DNA of 9,940 nucleotides from Sulfurimonas sp. (GCA_002733155.1 NVUO01000026.1:37586-47525), one strand, 5' to 3'; shown: positions 1-6,342, numbered from the stretch's first letter. Translations and numbers: made by a program. The notes: a model not told the origin generated them from the sequence alone.

Positions 1-561
1 CGTAAGTAAGGCTACAGCCATTGATGGACCAATAGCTGATGGATCTGCCATATTTAAAAGCATAGCTACTAGACCAATAAGTGTCCCAACCATACCCATA
101 GCTCCAGCTAGTCCAGCCCAGTTACTAAATATAGAGCCTAAAACCTTATGACGAGAGCTTGTTTGTTCCATATCTATCTCTAATAAATCTCTAATTGTAT
201 CAGGTTCACTTCCATCAACAGCCATAGATAAACCTTTTTTCAAAAAGTCATTTTCTTCATTATTGACCTCAGCTTCAAGTGCCAAAATTCCATCTTTTCT
301 TGCTTTTGTAGCAAACTCTACAAGTTTTTTAATCAACTCAGCCTTATCCTCTTCAGGTGGTTTAATAGCTATCATAAAAACTTTTGTAAATAACTTCATT
401 TGCGCTGGTTTATAAGAAATCATTAAGGCACCAATAGAGCCACCAATAACGATTAAAACAGATGGAATATCAATATATGCACCAATACCAACACCCATTG
501 ACATAGCACCCATTAAAAGTGCCATAACCAGAACAATACCAATGACCGTACCTAAATCCAT
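1..561 (-). CDS. motA: Flagellar motor stator protein MotA (PomA-like), C-terminus off window
   Basis: Translating the reverse strand from the ATG at 559-561 gives 187 residues, open to the window edge; the family is about 255 residues, so roughly 70 C-terminal residues are missing. MotA is the inner-membrane ring subunit of the stator that, with MotB, uses ion flow to turn the flagellum. Visible: two N-terminal membrane segments (about residues 4-23 and 30-49), a charged cytoplasmic loop with R88, K89 and E96, and the TM3 signature GMVGTLIGLVAMLLNMADP (about 156-174) followed by the start of TM4. The N-terminus MDLGTVIG, D31 and the TM3 signature look more like sodium-type PomA than the MotA I recall from Helicobacter and Campylobacter. 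AAGG lies just upstream of the start as a ribosome site. It is divergent from glmU; motB would be expected beyond position 1. Ion choice is inference. Confidence 0.93.
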   Translation of the reverse strand, partial: MDLGTVIGIVLVMALLMGAMSMGVGIGAYIDIPSVLIVIGGSIGALMISYKPAQMKLFTKVFMIAIKPPEEDKAELIKKLVEFATKARKDGILALEAEVNNEENDFLKKGLSMAVDGSEPDTIRDLLEIDMEQTSSRHKVLGSIFSNWAGLAGAMGMVGTLIGLVAMLLNMADPSAIGPSMAVALLT

Positions 562-590
562 TTATAAGCCTTGTTACAAAATATTAGCTT

Positions 591-596
591 ATAATA
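591..596 (-). promoter_or_regulatory. Probable sigma-70 -10 box for motA
   Basis: On the reverse strand TGGTATTAT is an extended -10 (TGn plus TATTAT, one mismatch to TATAAT) about 30 nt upstream of the motA start. No clear -35 is seen, as is usual for Campylobacterota vegetative promoters. No sigma-28 (CCGAT) or sigma-54 (GG-N10-GC) signature is visible here. Confidence 0.5.
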
Positions 597-669
597 CCAC
601 AAAATTTATTACAGAAAACATTAAAAAAGACATTTTGTTAGTTTTATCTCAAATATATGAGCCAAATGA

Positions 670-675
670 TATAAT
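670..675 (+). promoter_or_regulatory. Probable sigma-70 -10 box for glmU
   Basis: A perfect TATAAT lies 29 nt before the glmU ATG, in T-rich DNA without a recognisable -35. The 5' leader would be about 20 nt. The ribosome site is weak (GAGA before a T run). Confidence 0.6.
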
Positions 676-704
676 TTACTTCAATTTAATTAAATGAGAT
701 TTTT

Positions 705-2009
705 ATGAATAAAGACAAAGTAAGTATAGTTATTTTAGCTGCCGGAAAAGGCAGTAGAATGAAGTCAAATAAGACTAAGGTTCTTCATAATATTAGTGGT
801 AAACCTATGCTTTATCATATTATAAAAACTTCCAAAGAGATAAGTGATGATATAAGTGTAGTTATAGCTCATCAAAAAGAGACAGTTCGTGAACAAATGG
901 ATATTTATTTTGATGATATCAACTTTGTAATTCAAGATACTTTAAACTTTCCAGGTACTGGTGGAGCTATGAAAAATATCTCTGTAAAAAATGAAAAAGT
1001 TTTAGTTTTAAATGGGGATATGCCTCTTATAACTGTAAAATCATTAAAAGCTTTTTTAGATATTAAAGCTGATGTAATTATGTCTATATTTGATTTACAA
1101 AATCCTGATGCTTATGGTCGTGTGATTATTAATAACAAACATGTTGTAAAAATTGTTGAACAAAAAGATGCTAATGAAAATGAGTTGCAAGTTACTACAG
1201 TAAATGCTGGGATTTATGCTTTTTCTAAAGAAGTTATAGATAAATATATACCACTTTTAAATAATGATAACGCTCAAAAAGAGTTTTACCTTACAGATGT
1301 AATAGCTATGGCAAAAGCTGATGATTTAAATATAATTCCATTACTTGTAAATGAAGAAGAGTTTAAGGGTGTAAATTCTAAAAAAGATTTATCTGATGCT
1401 GAAGTAATTATGCAAGATAAAATAAAATCACATCTTATGACTTTGGGTGTAGCTATGCAACTACCATCAACTATATACATAGAAGAAAGTGTAAGTTTTG
1501 ATGGTGAATGTATAATTGAGAATGGATGTAGAATAACTGGAGACAGCCTTATACATAATTCACATATAAAAAGTGGAAGTATTATAGAGAATTCTATAGT
1601 TAAAAACTCAGATGTTGGACCCCTAGCCCATCTTCGTCCAGCATCATATATAGAAAATACCTATATAGGAAACTTTGTAGAGGTTAAAAAAAGCTCACTT
1701 AAGGGTGTAAAAGCTGGGCACCTAAGCTATATTGGTGATGCTCAAATAGATGAGGGCACTAACATAGGTGCTGGTGTAATTACATGTAATTATGATGGTA
1801 TAAAAAAATACAAAACTATAATTGGCAAAAATGTATTTGTGGGAAGTGATAGCCAACTTATAGCACCTTTAGAAATACAAGATAATGTAATGATAGCTGC
1901 TGGAACTACAATAACTAGTGGCAAAGTCCAAAAAGGTTCCTTAGCTATTAGTAGGACTAAACTTAGAGTTATTAAAGACTTTTATTATAAATTTTTTGGA
2001 AAAAAATAG
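705..2009 (+). CDS. glmU: Bifunctional GlmU: GlcN-1-P acetyltransferase / GlcNAc-1-P uridyltransferase
   Basis: This 434-residue cytoplasmic enzyme performs the last two steps of UDP-GlcNAc synthesis, feeding peptidoglycan and lipid A. The N-terminal nucleotidyltransferase domain (about 5-230) shows LAAGKGSRM at 11-19 and K25 for nucleotide binding, PGTGGA at 83-88, the metal-binding D105 in NGD, and N224 in GVN. The C-terminal half (about 260-425) is a left-handed beta-helix of hexapeptide repeats carrying RPASYIE, the GH339LSYIGD motif whose His is the predicted catalytic base, NIGAGVITCNYDG, and the closing SLAISRTK segment. Length is slightly short of the E. coli enzyme (456) but complete in both halves. 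The start at 705 puts the LAAGKG motif at the normal distance and sits behind a TATAAT box. It is transcribed away from motA, and the downstream 2010-2257 stretch is repeat DNA. Confidence 0.97.
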   Translation: MNKDKVSIVILAAGKGSRMKSNKTKVLHNISGKPMLYHIIKTSKEISDDISVVIAHQKETVREQMDIYFDDINFVIQDTLNFPGTGGAMKNISVKNEKVLVLNGDMPLITVKSLKAFLDIKADVIMSIFDLQNPDAYGRVIINNKHVVKIVEQKDANENELQVTTVNAGIYAFSKEVIDKYIPLLNNDNAQKEFYLTDVIAMAKADDLNIIPLLVNEEEFKGVNSKKDLSDAEVIMQDKIKSHLMTLGVAMQLPSTIYIEESVSFDGECIIENGCRITGDSLIHNSHIKSGSIIENSIVKNSDVGPLAHLRPASYIENTYIGNFVEVKKSSLKGVKAGHLSYIGDAQIDEGTNIGAGVITCNYDGIKKYKTIIGKNVFVGSDSQLIAPLEIQDNVMIAAGTTITSGKVQKGSLAISRTKLRVIKDFYYKFFGKK

Positions 2010-2021
2010 CTTGTTATATAA

Positions 2022-2133
2022 GACTAGTTAGATTCTTAATCAAGTTCAAAATGACGGATTGGAGGTTCAAAATGACGGACTTGGTTCAAAATAACACAAT
2101 CTCGTCATAGTAAACTTGATTTGCTATCTCTTT
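2022..2133 (+). repeat. Tandem repeat copy 1 (112 bp, hairpin-containing, REPIN-like)
   Basis: First of two 112-bp copies offset by 134 bp. It begins GACTAGTTAGATTC and ends with CTATCTCTTT. It contains an imperfect hairpin (arms 2032-2039 and 2045-2052, loop TCAAG) and, in opposite orientation, a nearly perfect one (arms 2107-2114 and 2120-2127, loop CTTGA, one G-T pair). Between them are iterated arm-like 15-mers: GTTCAAAATGACGGA at 2044-2058 and again at 2065-2079, and the variant GTTCAAAATAACACA at 2084-2098. No coding potential is apparent. Confidence 0.9.
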
Positions 2134-2155
2134 CAAAATGACACAATCTCCTCAT

Positions 2156-2267
2156 GACTAGTTAGATTCTGAATCAAGTTCAGAATGACTAATTGGAGGT
2201 TCAAAATGACGGACTTGGTTCAAAATAACACAACCTCGTCATAGCAAACTTGATTTGCTATCTCTTT
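2156..2267 (+). repeat. Tandem repeat copy 2 (112 bp, hairpin-containing, REPIN-like)
   Basis: Second copy, with 6 mismatches to 2022-2133 by eye. Both hairpins are perfect here: ATTCTGAA/TTCAGAAT (arms 2166-2173 and 2179-2186, loop TCAAG) and ATAGCAAA/TTTGCTAT (arms 2241-2248 and 2254-2261, loop CTTGA). Arm-like 15-mers recur at 2178, 2199 and 2218 with the same 21- and 19-nt spacing as in copy 1. The 22-bp spacer 2134-2155 continues another arm-like unit (2132-2146). The right end overlaps the last codons and the stop of the reverse-strand deacetylase gene. Confidence 0.9.
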
Positions 2268-2270
2268 TTT
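2241..2270 (+). terminator. Possible rho-independent terminator formed by a repeat hairpin
   Basis: The perfect 8-bp stem ATAGCAAA/TTTGCTAT with a 5-nt loop is followed by CTCTTTTTT on the plus strand. It could end glmU transcription, which has no better terminator nearby. The stem has only two G-C pairs and lies about 230 nt past the glmU stop, so strength is doubtful. On the reverse strand no U-run follows it. Confidence 0.3.
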
Positions 2271-3304
2271 ATTATCCATAAATGGCTATACCAATACCAG
2301 TTTCCATTATCAGCTAATGCTGTACAGGTATACCTCTCCCTAGGTGATTTTAGTTTTGTATTTGCTACTATCTCTAAATCTTTTTCTGAAATCCACTTTA
2401 TTTTTATAAGTTTTCCACTTGATATATAACATCTTAAATTATTTAATTCCTCTTTTAAACGTATACGGAGTTTTGGTGGGTTTTTATCTTTTAAAATAGC
2501 CCCAACTGGATTAACAGATTTAATAGGCATAACTAAGCTATTTAACTTAGTAATAAAACCCTTAGAATTTGCAAAAAGTTCTGCCATTGAGTATCTTTTT
2601 ATAAGCATTAAATCACTAGTAGAATTTATTGGCCCTGAGGTCTGAGTTACACCAAAATATCCAAGTTCTTTGAGTGATTTTAATAAGTTTTTATCATATT
2701 CTCCAAATGGATATGAAAAAAGACGTGGCAACTCATTTGTATTTATACCTAACTCTTTGTGCAAATCTTTTTGTGCAAAATTTATCTCATTTACAACTCT
2801 TTTGTGCCAAATATCTTTAGTCTCATTATCTTTTAAAATAAGATAATCATGACTCAAAGAGTGGTTTGCAAATTCAGCTTTATTTTTTTTCATTTGCCTC
2901 ATATTTTGCCAAGACATATAATATTTTGATTTTTTATTTACAGAATTTGTATTTATAAATACTGTAAATGGATAATCATAAGCTTTTAATATTGGATATG
3001 CCTTTGTAAATGTACTTATATATGCATCATCTATAGTTAATGCTACTATTTTTTTTGGAAGTTCTTTTTTATCTAAAATATAATTTATTATTTTTGATAA
3101 TGGCCATACAATGTAATTATTTTCTTTTAGATAATTCATCTGGTATTTAAACTGTTTTATAGTTATATTTGTAGATGGATAGCTAGATTCACCAAATCTA
3201 TGGTACATAAATACAACTGCACTGTTTTCGTATTTTATATTTGTACTATAAAGAGGTATAATTATTATAAATACTAATATAGATAAGATGTATTTTAAGT
3301 TCAT
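2258..3304 (-). CDS. Exported polysaccharide deacetylase (NodB-type, CE4 family)
   Basis: A 348-residue protein with an N-terminal hydrophobic signal or anchor (about 4-20), so it acts in the periplasm or at the cell surface. The NodB homology domain (about 28-235) shows FMYHRF (32-37), TIDDAY (90-95) with predicted catalytic base D92 and metal ligand D93, NHSLSH (147-152) with metal ligands H148 and H152, and SYPFG (197-201). Family enzymes remove acetyl groups from GlcNAc-type sugars in peptidoglycan, capsule or exopolysaccharide; the substrate cannot be read from sequence. The C-terminal part (about 265-348) is a separate domain that I do not recognise, ending in an aromatic-rich NWYWYSHLW segment, perhaps carbohydrate-binding. 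The ATG is chosen because it gives a good signal peptide, although no clear ribosome site precedes it. It runs against its neighbours, and its last codons and TAG stop lie inside repeat copy 2. Confidence 0.88.
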   Translation of the reverse strand: MNLKYILSILVFIIIIPLYSTNIKYENSAVVFMYHRFGESSYPSTNITIKQFKYQMNYLKENNYIVWPLSKIINYILDKKELPKKIVALTIDDAYISTFTKAYPILKAYDYPFTVFINTNSVNKKSKYYMSWQNMRQMKKNKAEFANHSLSHDYLILKDNETKDIWHKRVVNEINFAQKDLHKELGINTNELPRLFSYPFGEYDKNLLKSLKELGYFGVTQTSGPINSTSDLMLIKRYSMAELFANSKGFITKLNSLVMPIKSVNPVGAILKDKNPPKLRIRLKEELNNLRCYISSGKLIKIKWISEKDLEIVANTKLKSPRERYTCTALADNGNWYWYSHLWIIKKR

Positions 3305-3362
3305 TTTTTATACTAACACAGAGATACTTAAAAAAATGTCCTACTTTTCATCTAGACTCAGA

Positions 3363-3368
3363 TATAAT
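3363..3368 (+). promoter_or_regulatory. Probable sigma-70 -10 box for the helicase-like gene
   Basis: A perfect TATAAT lies 34 nt before the ATG at 3397. It is followed by a strong AAGGA ribosome site (3383-3387). The 92-nt gap is shared with the divergent deacetylase gene, for which no convincing -10 was found. Confidence 0.6.
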
Positions 3369-3396
3369 TTGCGCAAATATTTAAGGAATAAACTTT

Positions 3397-4029
3397 ATGA
3401 GTAATACAAGTAAAAAAAAATACTTTGACAATGTAAGCGTAGGTGCACGTACTAAACAATCTCTATATTATGTACAGCAACATGACAAAGCTACTATGCT
3501 TGGACTTTTAATAAAAAATATACAATCAAAACAAATTATAATACTTAGTAAAAATAAAATTGGAGCAAATGAACTTAGTAAATATCTTAACTCATTAGAT
3601 ATTAATGCCTTAGCTGTTCATGGTAACCATAGAGCAGAGCAAATCAAAAATGCAGCTGAAGATTTTAGCTCAAAAACATTAAATATACTTATCACAACTG
3701 ATATGATTTTAAAATCATTAGAACTTAGTAATATACAAATTATTATAAACTATGACTTACCATTATTAGCAGCTGATTATTTTGTACGTCTTTTAAATGT
3801 AGATGAGATTGGTGAAGCTATATCTTTTGTAAGTCCACAAGAAGAAAAGACCTTAGCTAGTATAGAGTTTATGATGAAACTTGAGATACCAGAAGAGAAA
3901 ATTACAGGTTTTCAAGTTACAAAAGCCCCTTTAAATAATAGTCCTAAAAAAACTAAGGTACGTCATAAAAAAGCGAAGAAAGATACTATAAGTAATGTAA
4001 ATAAACATAATTATACTAAAAAAATGTAA
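3397..4029 (+). CDS. Stand-alone degenerate DEAD-box helicase C-terminal (RecA2) domain protein
   Basis: These 210 residues match only the second RecA-like half of RhlE-type DEAD-box RNA helicases. Recognisable: the motif IV region IIILSKNKIGANEL (47-60), VHGN (74-77), and INYDLP (117-122). The first half (Q motif, Walker A, DEAD box) is absent, and upstream DNA is a promoter plus an opposite-strand gene, so this is not a simple frameshift. Motif V is altered (TTDMILKSLEL, 100-110, where ATDIAARGLDI is usual). Motif VI, normally HRIGRTGR, reads VRLLNVDE (130-137) and has lost two of its three arginines, before an intact GEAISF (139-144). ATP-driven unwinding is therefore not expected. The lysine-rich tail (about 176-210) could bind RNA. 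Its own TATAAT and AAGGA sites and an intact frame argue for a kept gene, perhaps a regulatory RNA-binding protein; function is unknown. Confidence 0.75.
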   Translation: MSNTSKKKYFDNVSVGARTKQSLYYVQQHDKATMLGLLIKNIQSKQIIILSKNKIGANELSKYLNSLDINALAVHGNHRAEQIKNAAEDFSSKTLNILITTDMILKSLELSNIQIIINYDLPLLAADYFVRLLNVDEIGEAISFVSPQEEKTLASIEFMMKLEIPEEKITGFQVTKAPLNNSPKKTKVRHKKAKKDTISNVNKHNYTKKM

Positions 4030-4045
4030 TTTTTCTAAATTTAAC

Positions 4046-4072
4046 TAAAGTTTTGTTAAAATACTCCGATTT
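4046..4072 (+). promoter_or_regulatory. Sigma-28 (FliA) flagellar promoter for the lipoprotein/FlgO operon
   Basis: TAAAGTTT (4046-4053), an 11-nt spacer, then TCCGATTT (4065-4072). The known FliA consensus is TAAAGTTT-N11-GCCGATAA. The -35 is exact, the spacing is exact, and the -10 core CCGAT is present; CGATTT also fits the Campylobacter form CGATWT. Transcription would start near 4079, about 27 nt before the ATG at 4106. An overlapping TGTTAAAAT (4054-4062) could also serve sigma-70. Confidence 0.72.
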
Positions 4073-4105
4073 TAAACTTACTTATTTTAAATACAAAGGA
4101 ATGTA

Positions 4106-4435
4106 ATGAAAAAGAGTGTAACTATACTTTTAGCTTCAACAATGATTTTATTTTCAGGATGTGTATGTCACAGCTTAGACTATCTTGAACCTGTTGAGAC
4201 TAAAAATGTACAAGAAGCGTATATAATTCAAGCAAGTAAAGTTAAACCGAGTAAAGTTACAGATACGGCTGTCATGGATGTAATAGCTGATACATGTAAA
4301 TCATGTAAAGATTCACAAAGCGTGGAGCGTTGTTCAGAACTTGTAAAAACTATAATTTACAAATCATCATGCTCAAGTGATTGTTCTTTTCCAGTATCTA
4401 TACGTATACCAACAAGTTGTAGAGGGGATATCTAA
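4106..4435 (+). CDS. Small cysteine-rich lipoprotein of unknown function, probably flagellar
   Basis: I do not recognise a family for this 109-residue protein. It has a lipoprotein signal: MKKS, a hydrophobic stretch (about 5-16), and LFSGC (15-19) as lipobox, so C19 would be lipidated and the mature protein about 91 residues. Mature cysteines are C19, C21, C64, C67 (a CxxC), C76, C89, C93 and C105; leaving out the lipid-bearing C19, seven remain, suggesting disulfides in the periplasm or, less likely, a cofactor site. AAAGGA at 4095-4100 fixes the start. Its stop overlaps the next ATG by one base (TAATG), so translation is probably coupled to the FlgO-family gene. The sigma-28 promoter in front argues for expression with late flagellar genes. 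A role as a partner of FlgO in the outer membrane is inference. Confidence 0.8.
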   Translation: MKKSVTILLASTMILFSGCVCHSLDYLEPVETKNVQEAYIIQASKVKPSKVTDTAVMDVIADTCKSCKDSQSVERCSELVKTIIYKSSCSSDCSFPVSIRIPTSCRGDI

Positions 4436-5019
4436 TGAAAAAAATATTATTAACATTATTAGTTTGTTTAAGTATAGTTAGTAGTTTATCGGCACAAAAT
4501 TGGTACCGTTATATACAATCATCGTATAATGATGCAGGAAAAATAAACCAGCTAGTGAGTGCACTTTCTGACCAGCTTACTTTAAATAAAAACTTTACTG
4601 ATATTTCTCAGCCAGTAATTGCAATCACTTCATTTGTATGTCTTGAGAACTTTAAAGCTACTACAAGATTAAGTAATATATTAAGTGAGAACCTTATACA
4701 TGAGATGCAAGTTCGTGGTTTTAAAGTTATTGACTTTAAGATGATGGAAAGCATTAAAATTGATAAAGCAGGTGACTTTCTTTTTTCTCGTGATGTAGAA
4801 AAACTTAGAAAAACTCTTAATATTAATTACGCTTTAACTGGTACATATACTGAGTATAAAGATGGCACAGTTATTAATGCTAGAATTATAAATCTTAAAA
4901 CTCATATAGTATTATCTACTGCTCAGGTTTTCATCGCTAAGCAAACACTTAGACATATATCTCGCAAATCAAATAGTATTATAGATTTCAAACCAAATTC
5001 TGTTACACTTTCTAAATAA
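4435..5019 (+). CDS. FlgO-family flagellar outer-membrane-associated protein
   Basis: 194 residues with a cleavable signal peptide (hydrophobic core about 4-18, likely cut after SLSA at residue 20). The FlgO domain spans about 60-168: VIAITSFV (61-68), LSENLIHEMQVRGFKVIDFK (83-102), DFLFSRDVEKL (114-124) and YALTGTYTEYKDGTVINARI (132-151), a pattern I know from FlgO of Vibrio and related proteins. FlgO in Vibrio is an outer membrane protein needed for normal motility and for stable flagella. The start overlaps the lipoprotein stop by one base, with AGAGGGG inside the upstream gene as its ribosome site. The shared sigma-28 promoter supports a flagellar role. No FlgP or FlgT partner is nearby, and the upstream lipoprotein may fill such a place. 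The 54-nt gap to coaBC contains a new promoter. Confidence 0.8.
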   Translation: MKKILLTLLVCLSIVSSLSAQNWYRYIQSSYNDAGKINQLVSALSDQLTLNKNFTDISQPVIAITSFVCLENFKATTRLSNILSENLIHEMQVRGFKVIDFKMMESIKIDKAGDFLFSRDVEKLRKTLNINYALTGTYTEYKDGTVINARIINLKTHIVLSTAQVFIAKQTLRHISRKSNSIIDFKPNSVTLSK

Positions 5020-5031
5020 TCTTCTTACAAA

Positions 5032-5066
5032 GTCCTTATGTTATAATCACGAAAAAATATAAGGAC
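5032..5066 (+). promoter_or_regulatory. coaBC promoter inside an inverted repeat that includes its ribosome site
   Basis: An extended -10 TGTTATAAT (box 5042-5047) lies 27 nt before the coaBC ATG, with the ribosome site AAGGA at 5061-5065. Perfect 8-bp arms GTCCTTAT (5032-5039) and ATAAGGAC (5059-5066) flank the -10, and the right arm contains the ribosome site. A transcript starting at this promoter lacks the left arm. Read-through RNA from flgO would contain both arms and could hide the site. The arms could also be a repressor operator. The promoter call is firm; the regulatory role is inference. Confidence 0.55.
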
Positions 5067-5073
5067 CTACTAT

Positions 5074-6342
5074 ATGTTTATACCAGACAACCTTCTAATT
5101 AATAAAAAAATACTCTTAGGTATAAGTGGTTCAATAGCTATTTACAAATCACTTGAGTTACTAAGAATGCTAACAAAGGCTGGAGCCACTGTAAGGGTAG
5201 TCATGAGTGCATCTGCAAAAAAATTCATAACTCCACTTACCTTTGAGACCTTAACTTCAAATCAAGTGCTTGATGATACAAATGAGAGTTGGGTAAATGA
5301 TTTTAATCATATTAAAGTTACTCAATGGGCTGACTTATTTATTATAGCCCCAGCTACAGCAAATACTATTGCAAAACTTGCAAATGCCATAGCTGACAAT
5401 ATTTTACTTCAATGTGCCCTCGCATATCCAAAGAAAAAAATCTTAGCACCATCAGCAAATACAAATATGTTAGAACACCCTATTACAAAAGCAAATTTAA
5501 AAATGCTTGCAATTGCAAATTATGAAATTATAGATACACAGGTTAAAGAACTAGCTTGTAAGACTACTGGTGATGGGGCTATGGCTGAACCACTAGATAT
5601 TTTTTGGAAATGTGCTAAAGAATTACTTAAAGATGAGTTTTGGACTGATAGACGTGTAATAGTTACTGGTGGTGGTACTATAGAAAAGATAGATGATGTA
5701 AGATATATATCAAACTATTCTAGTGGTAAGATGGCATCATCTTTAGCTATTGCACTTTATTGTAAGGGTGCTGATGTGAACCTTATTTCTACAAAATTTG
5801 AAGATAATTTACCAGAAGATTTGTACACTATTGATGTAGAAGATTCAGATGAGATGTTAGAGTATGTAACAGATTCTATACGTATTGCAAAAAAAGGTAA
5901 ATTATCTAAAGCATCACTTATGAAAGATGAACAGATACGCTTAATACAAAAGAAACCTTACTTATTTATGGCTGCAGCTGTAAGTGACTATATACCAGCC
6001 TTTCCACAAGATGGAAAACTTAAAAAAGATATGATTGGTTCACAATGGGACTTAAAACTAAAACAAAATATTGATATCTTAGAATCTATAGATAAAACAG
6101 ATATTTATACTATTGGTTTTAAAGCTGAAATGGATACAGTAAATGCTGTAAGACATGCTACAAATATGCTTGATGCTAAAAATGTAGATGCAGTATGTCT
6201 AAATATTTTAAAAGACTCATCTAGCTTTGGCTCAGACAATAATCTAATTGAATTTATAACTAAAAAAGACGTTTACAAAACTAAAGATTCAGATAAGTTA
6301 AGTGTATCTTTTGAGATTCTAAATTACGCTCAAAGTTTATGA
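5074..6342 (+). CDS. coaBC: Bifunctional CoaBC: phosphopantothenoylcysteine synthetase / decarboxylase
   Basis: 422-residue cytoplasmic flavoprotein (Dfp) that ligates cysteine to 4'-phosphopantothenate and then decarboxylates the product to 4'-phosphopantetheine on the way to coenzyme A. The CoaC part (about 10-185) shows GISGSIAIYK (16-25), catalytic H79 in HIKVTQWAD, PATANTIAKLANAIADN for FMN binding, PSAN129TNM (the PxxNxxM motif) and C162 in LACKTTGDGAMAEP. The CoaB part (about 193-420) shows VTGGGTIEKIDDVR (197-210), SNYSSGKM (213-220), AAAVSDY (300-306) and KLKK (315-318). A lysine-rich stretch at about 265-294 lengthens the CoaB domain; such insertions vary between species. It starts the same-strand run that continues through uppS to truA and has its own promoter. 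Both active sites look intact. Confidence 0.97.
   Translation: MFIPDNLLINKKILLGISGSIAIYKSLELLRMLTKAGATVRVVMSASAKKFITPLTFETLTSNQVLDDTNESWVNDFNHIKVTQWADLFIIAPATANTIAKLANAIADNILLQCALAYPKKKILAPSANTNMLEHPITKANLKMLAIANYEIIDTQVKELACKTTGDGAMAEPLDIFWKCAKELLKDEFWTDRRVIVTGGGTIEKIDDVRYISNYSSGKMASSLAIALYCKGADVNLISTKFEDNLPEDLYTIDVEDSDEMLEYVTDSIRIAKKGKLSKASLMKDEQIRLIQKKPYLFMAAAVSDYIPAFPQDGKLKKDMIGSQWDLKLKQNIDILESIDKTDIYTIGFKAEMDTVNAVRHATNMLDAKNVDAVCLNILKDSSSFGSDNNLIEFITKKDVYKTKDSDKLSVSFEILNYAQSL

Noticed and set aside
1286..1480. 64-codon reverse-strand frame inside glmU
   Set aside because: It is antisense to the well-conserved GlmU coding frame, with no ribosome site or recognisable domain.
2010..2267. 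CRISPR array
   Set aside because: The repeated units are arm-like 15-mers and hairpins in both orientations with duplicated, not unique, spacers; no cas genes are present.
3305..3368. Divergent promoter for the deacetylase
   Set aside because: Several weak AT-rich candidates exist on the reverse strand, but none has a convincing -10 at a sensible distance.
3305..3396. Frameshifted N-terminal half of the helicase
   Set aside because: The DNA upstream of 3397 is a promoter and ribosome site next to an opposite-strand gene; no DEAD or Walker A codons are found in any frame.
4041..4059. Inverted repeat TTAAC/GTTAA as helicase terminator
   Set aside because: The stem is only 5 bp and AT-rich with no U-run, and it overlaps the sigma-28 promoter, which explains the sequence better.
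4435..4500. Lipobox in the FlgO-family protein at C11
   Set aside because: The residues before C11 are Leu-Leu-Val inside the hydrophobic core, without Gly/Ala at -1; cleavage after SLSA fits better.
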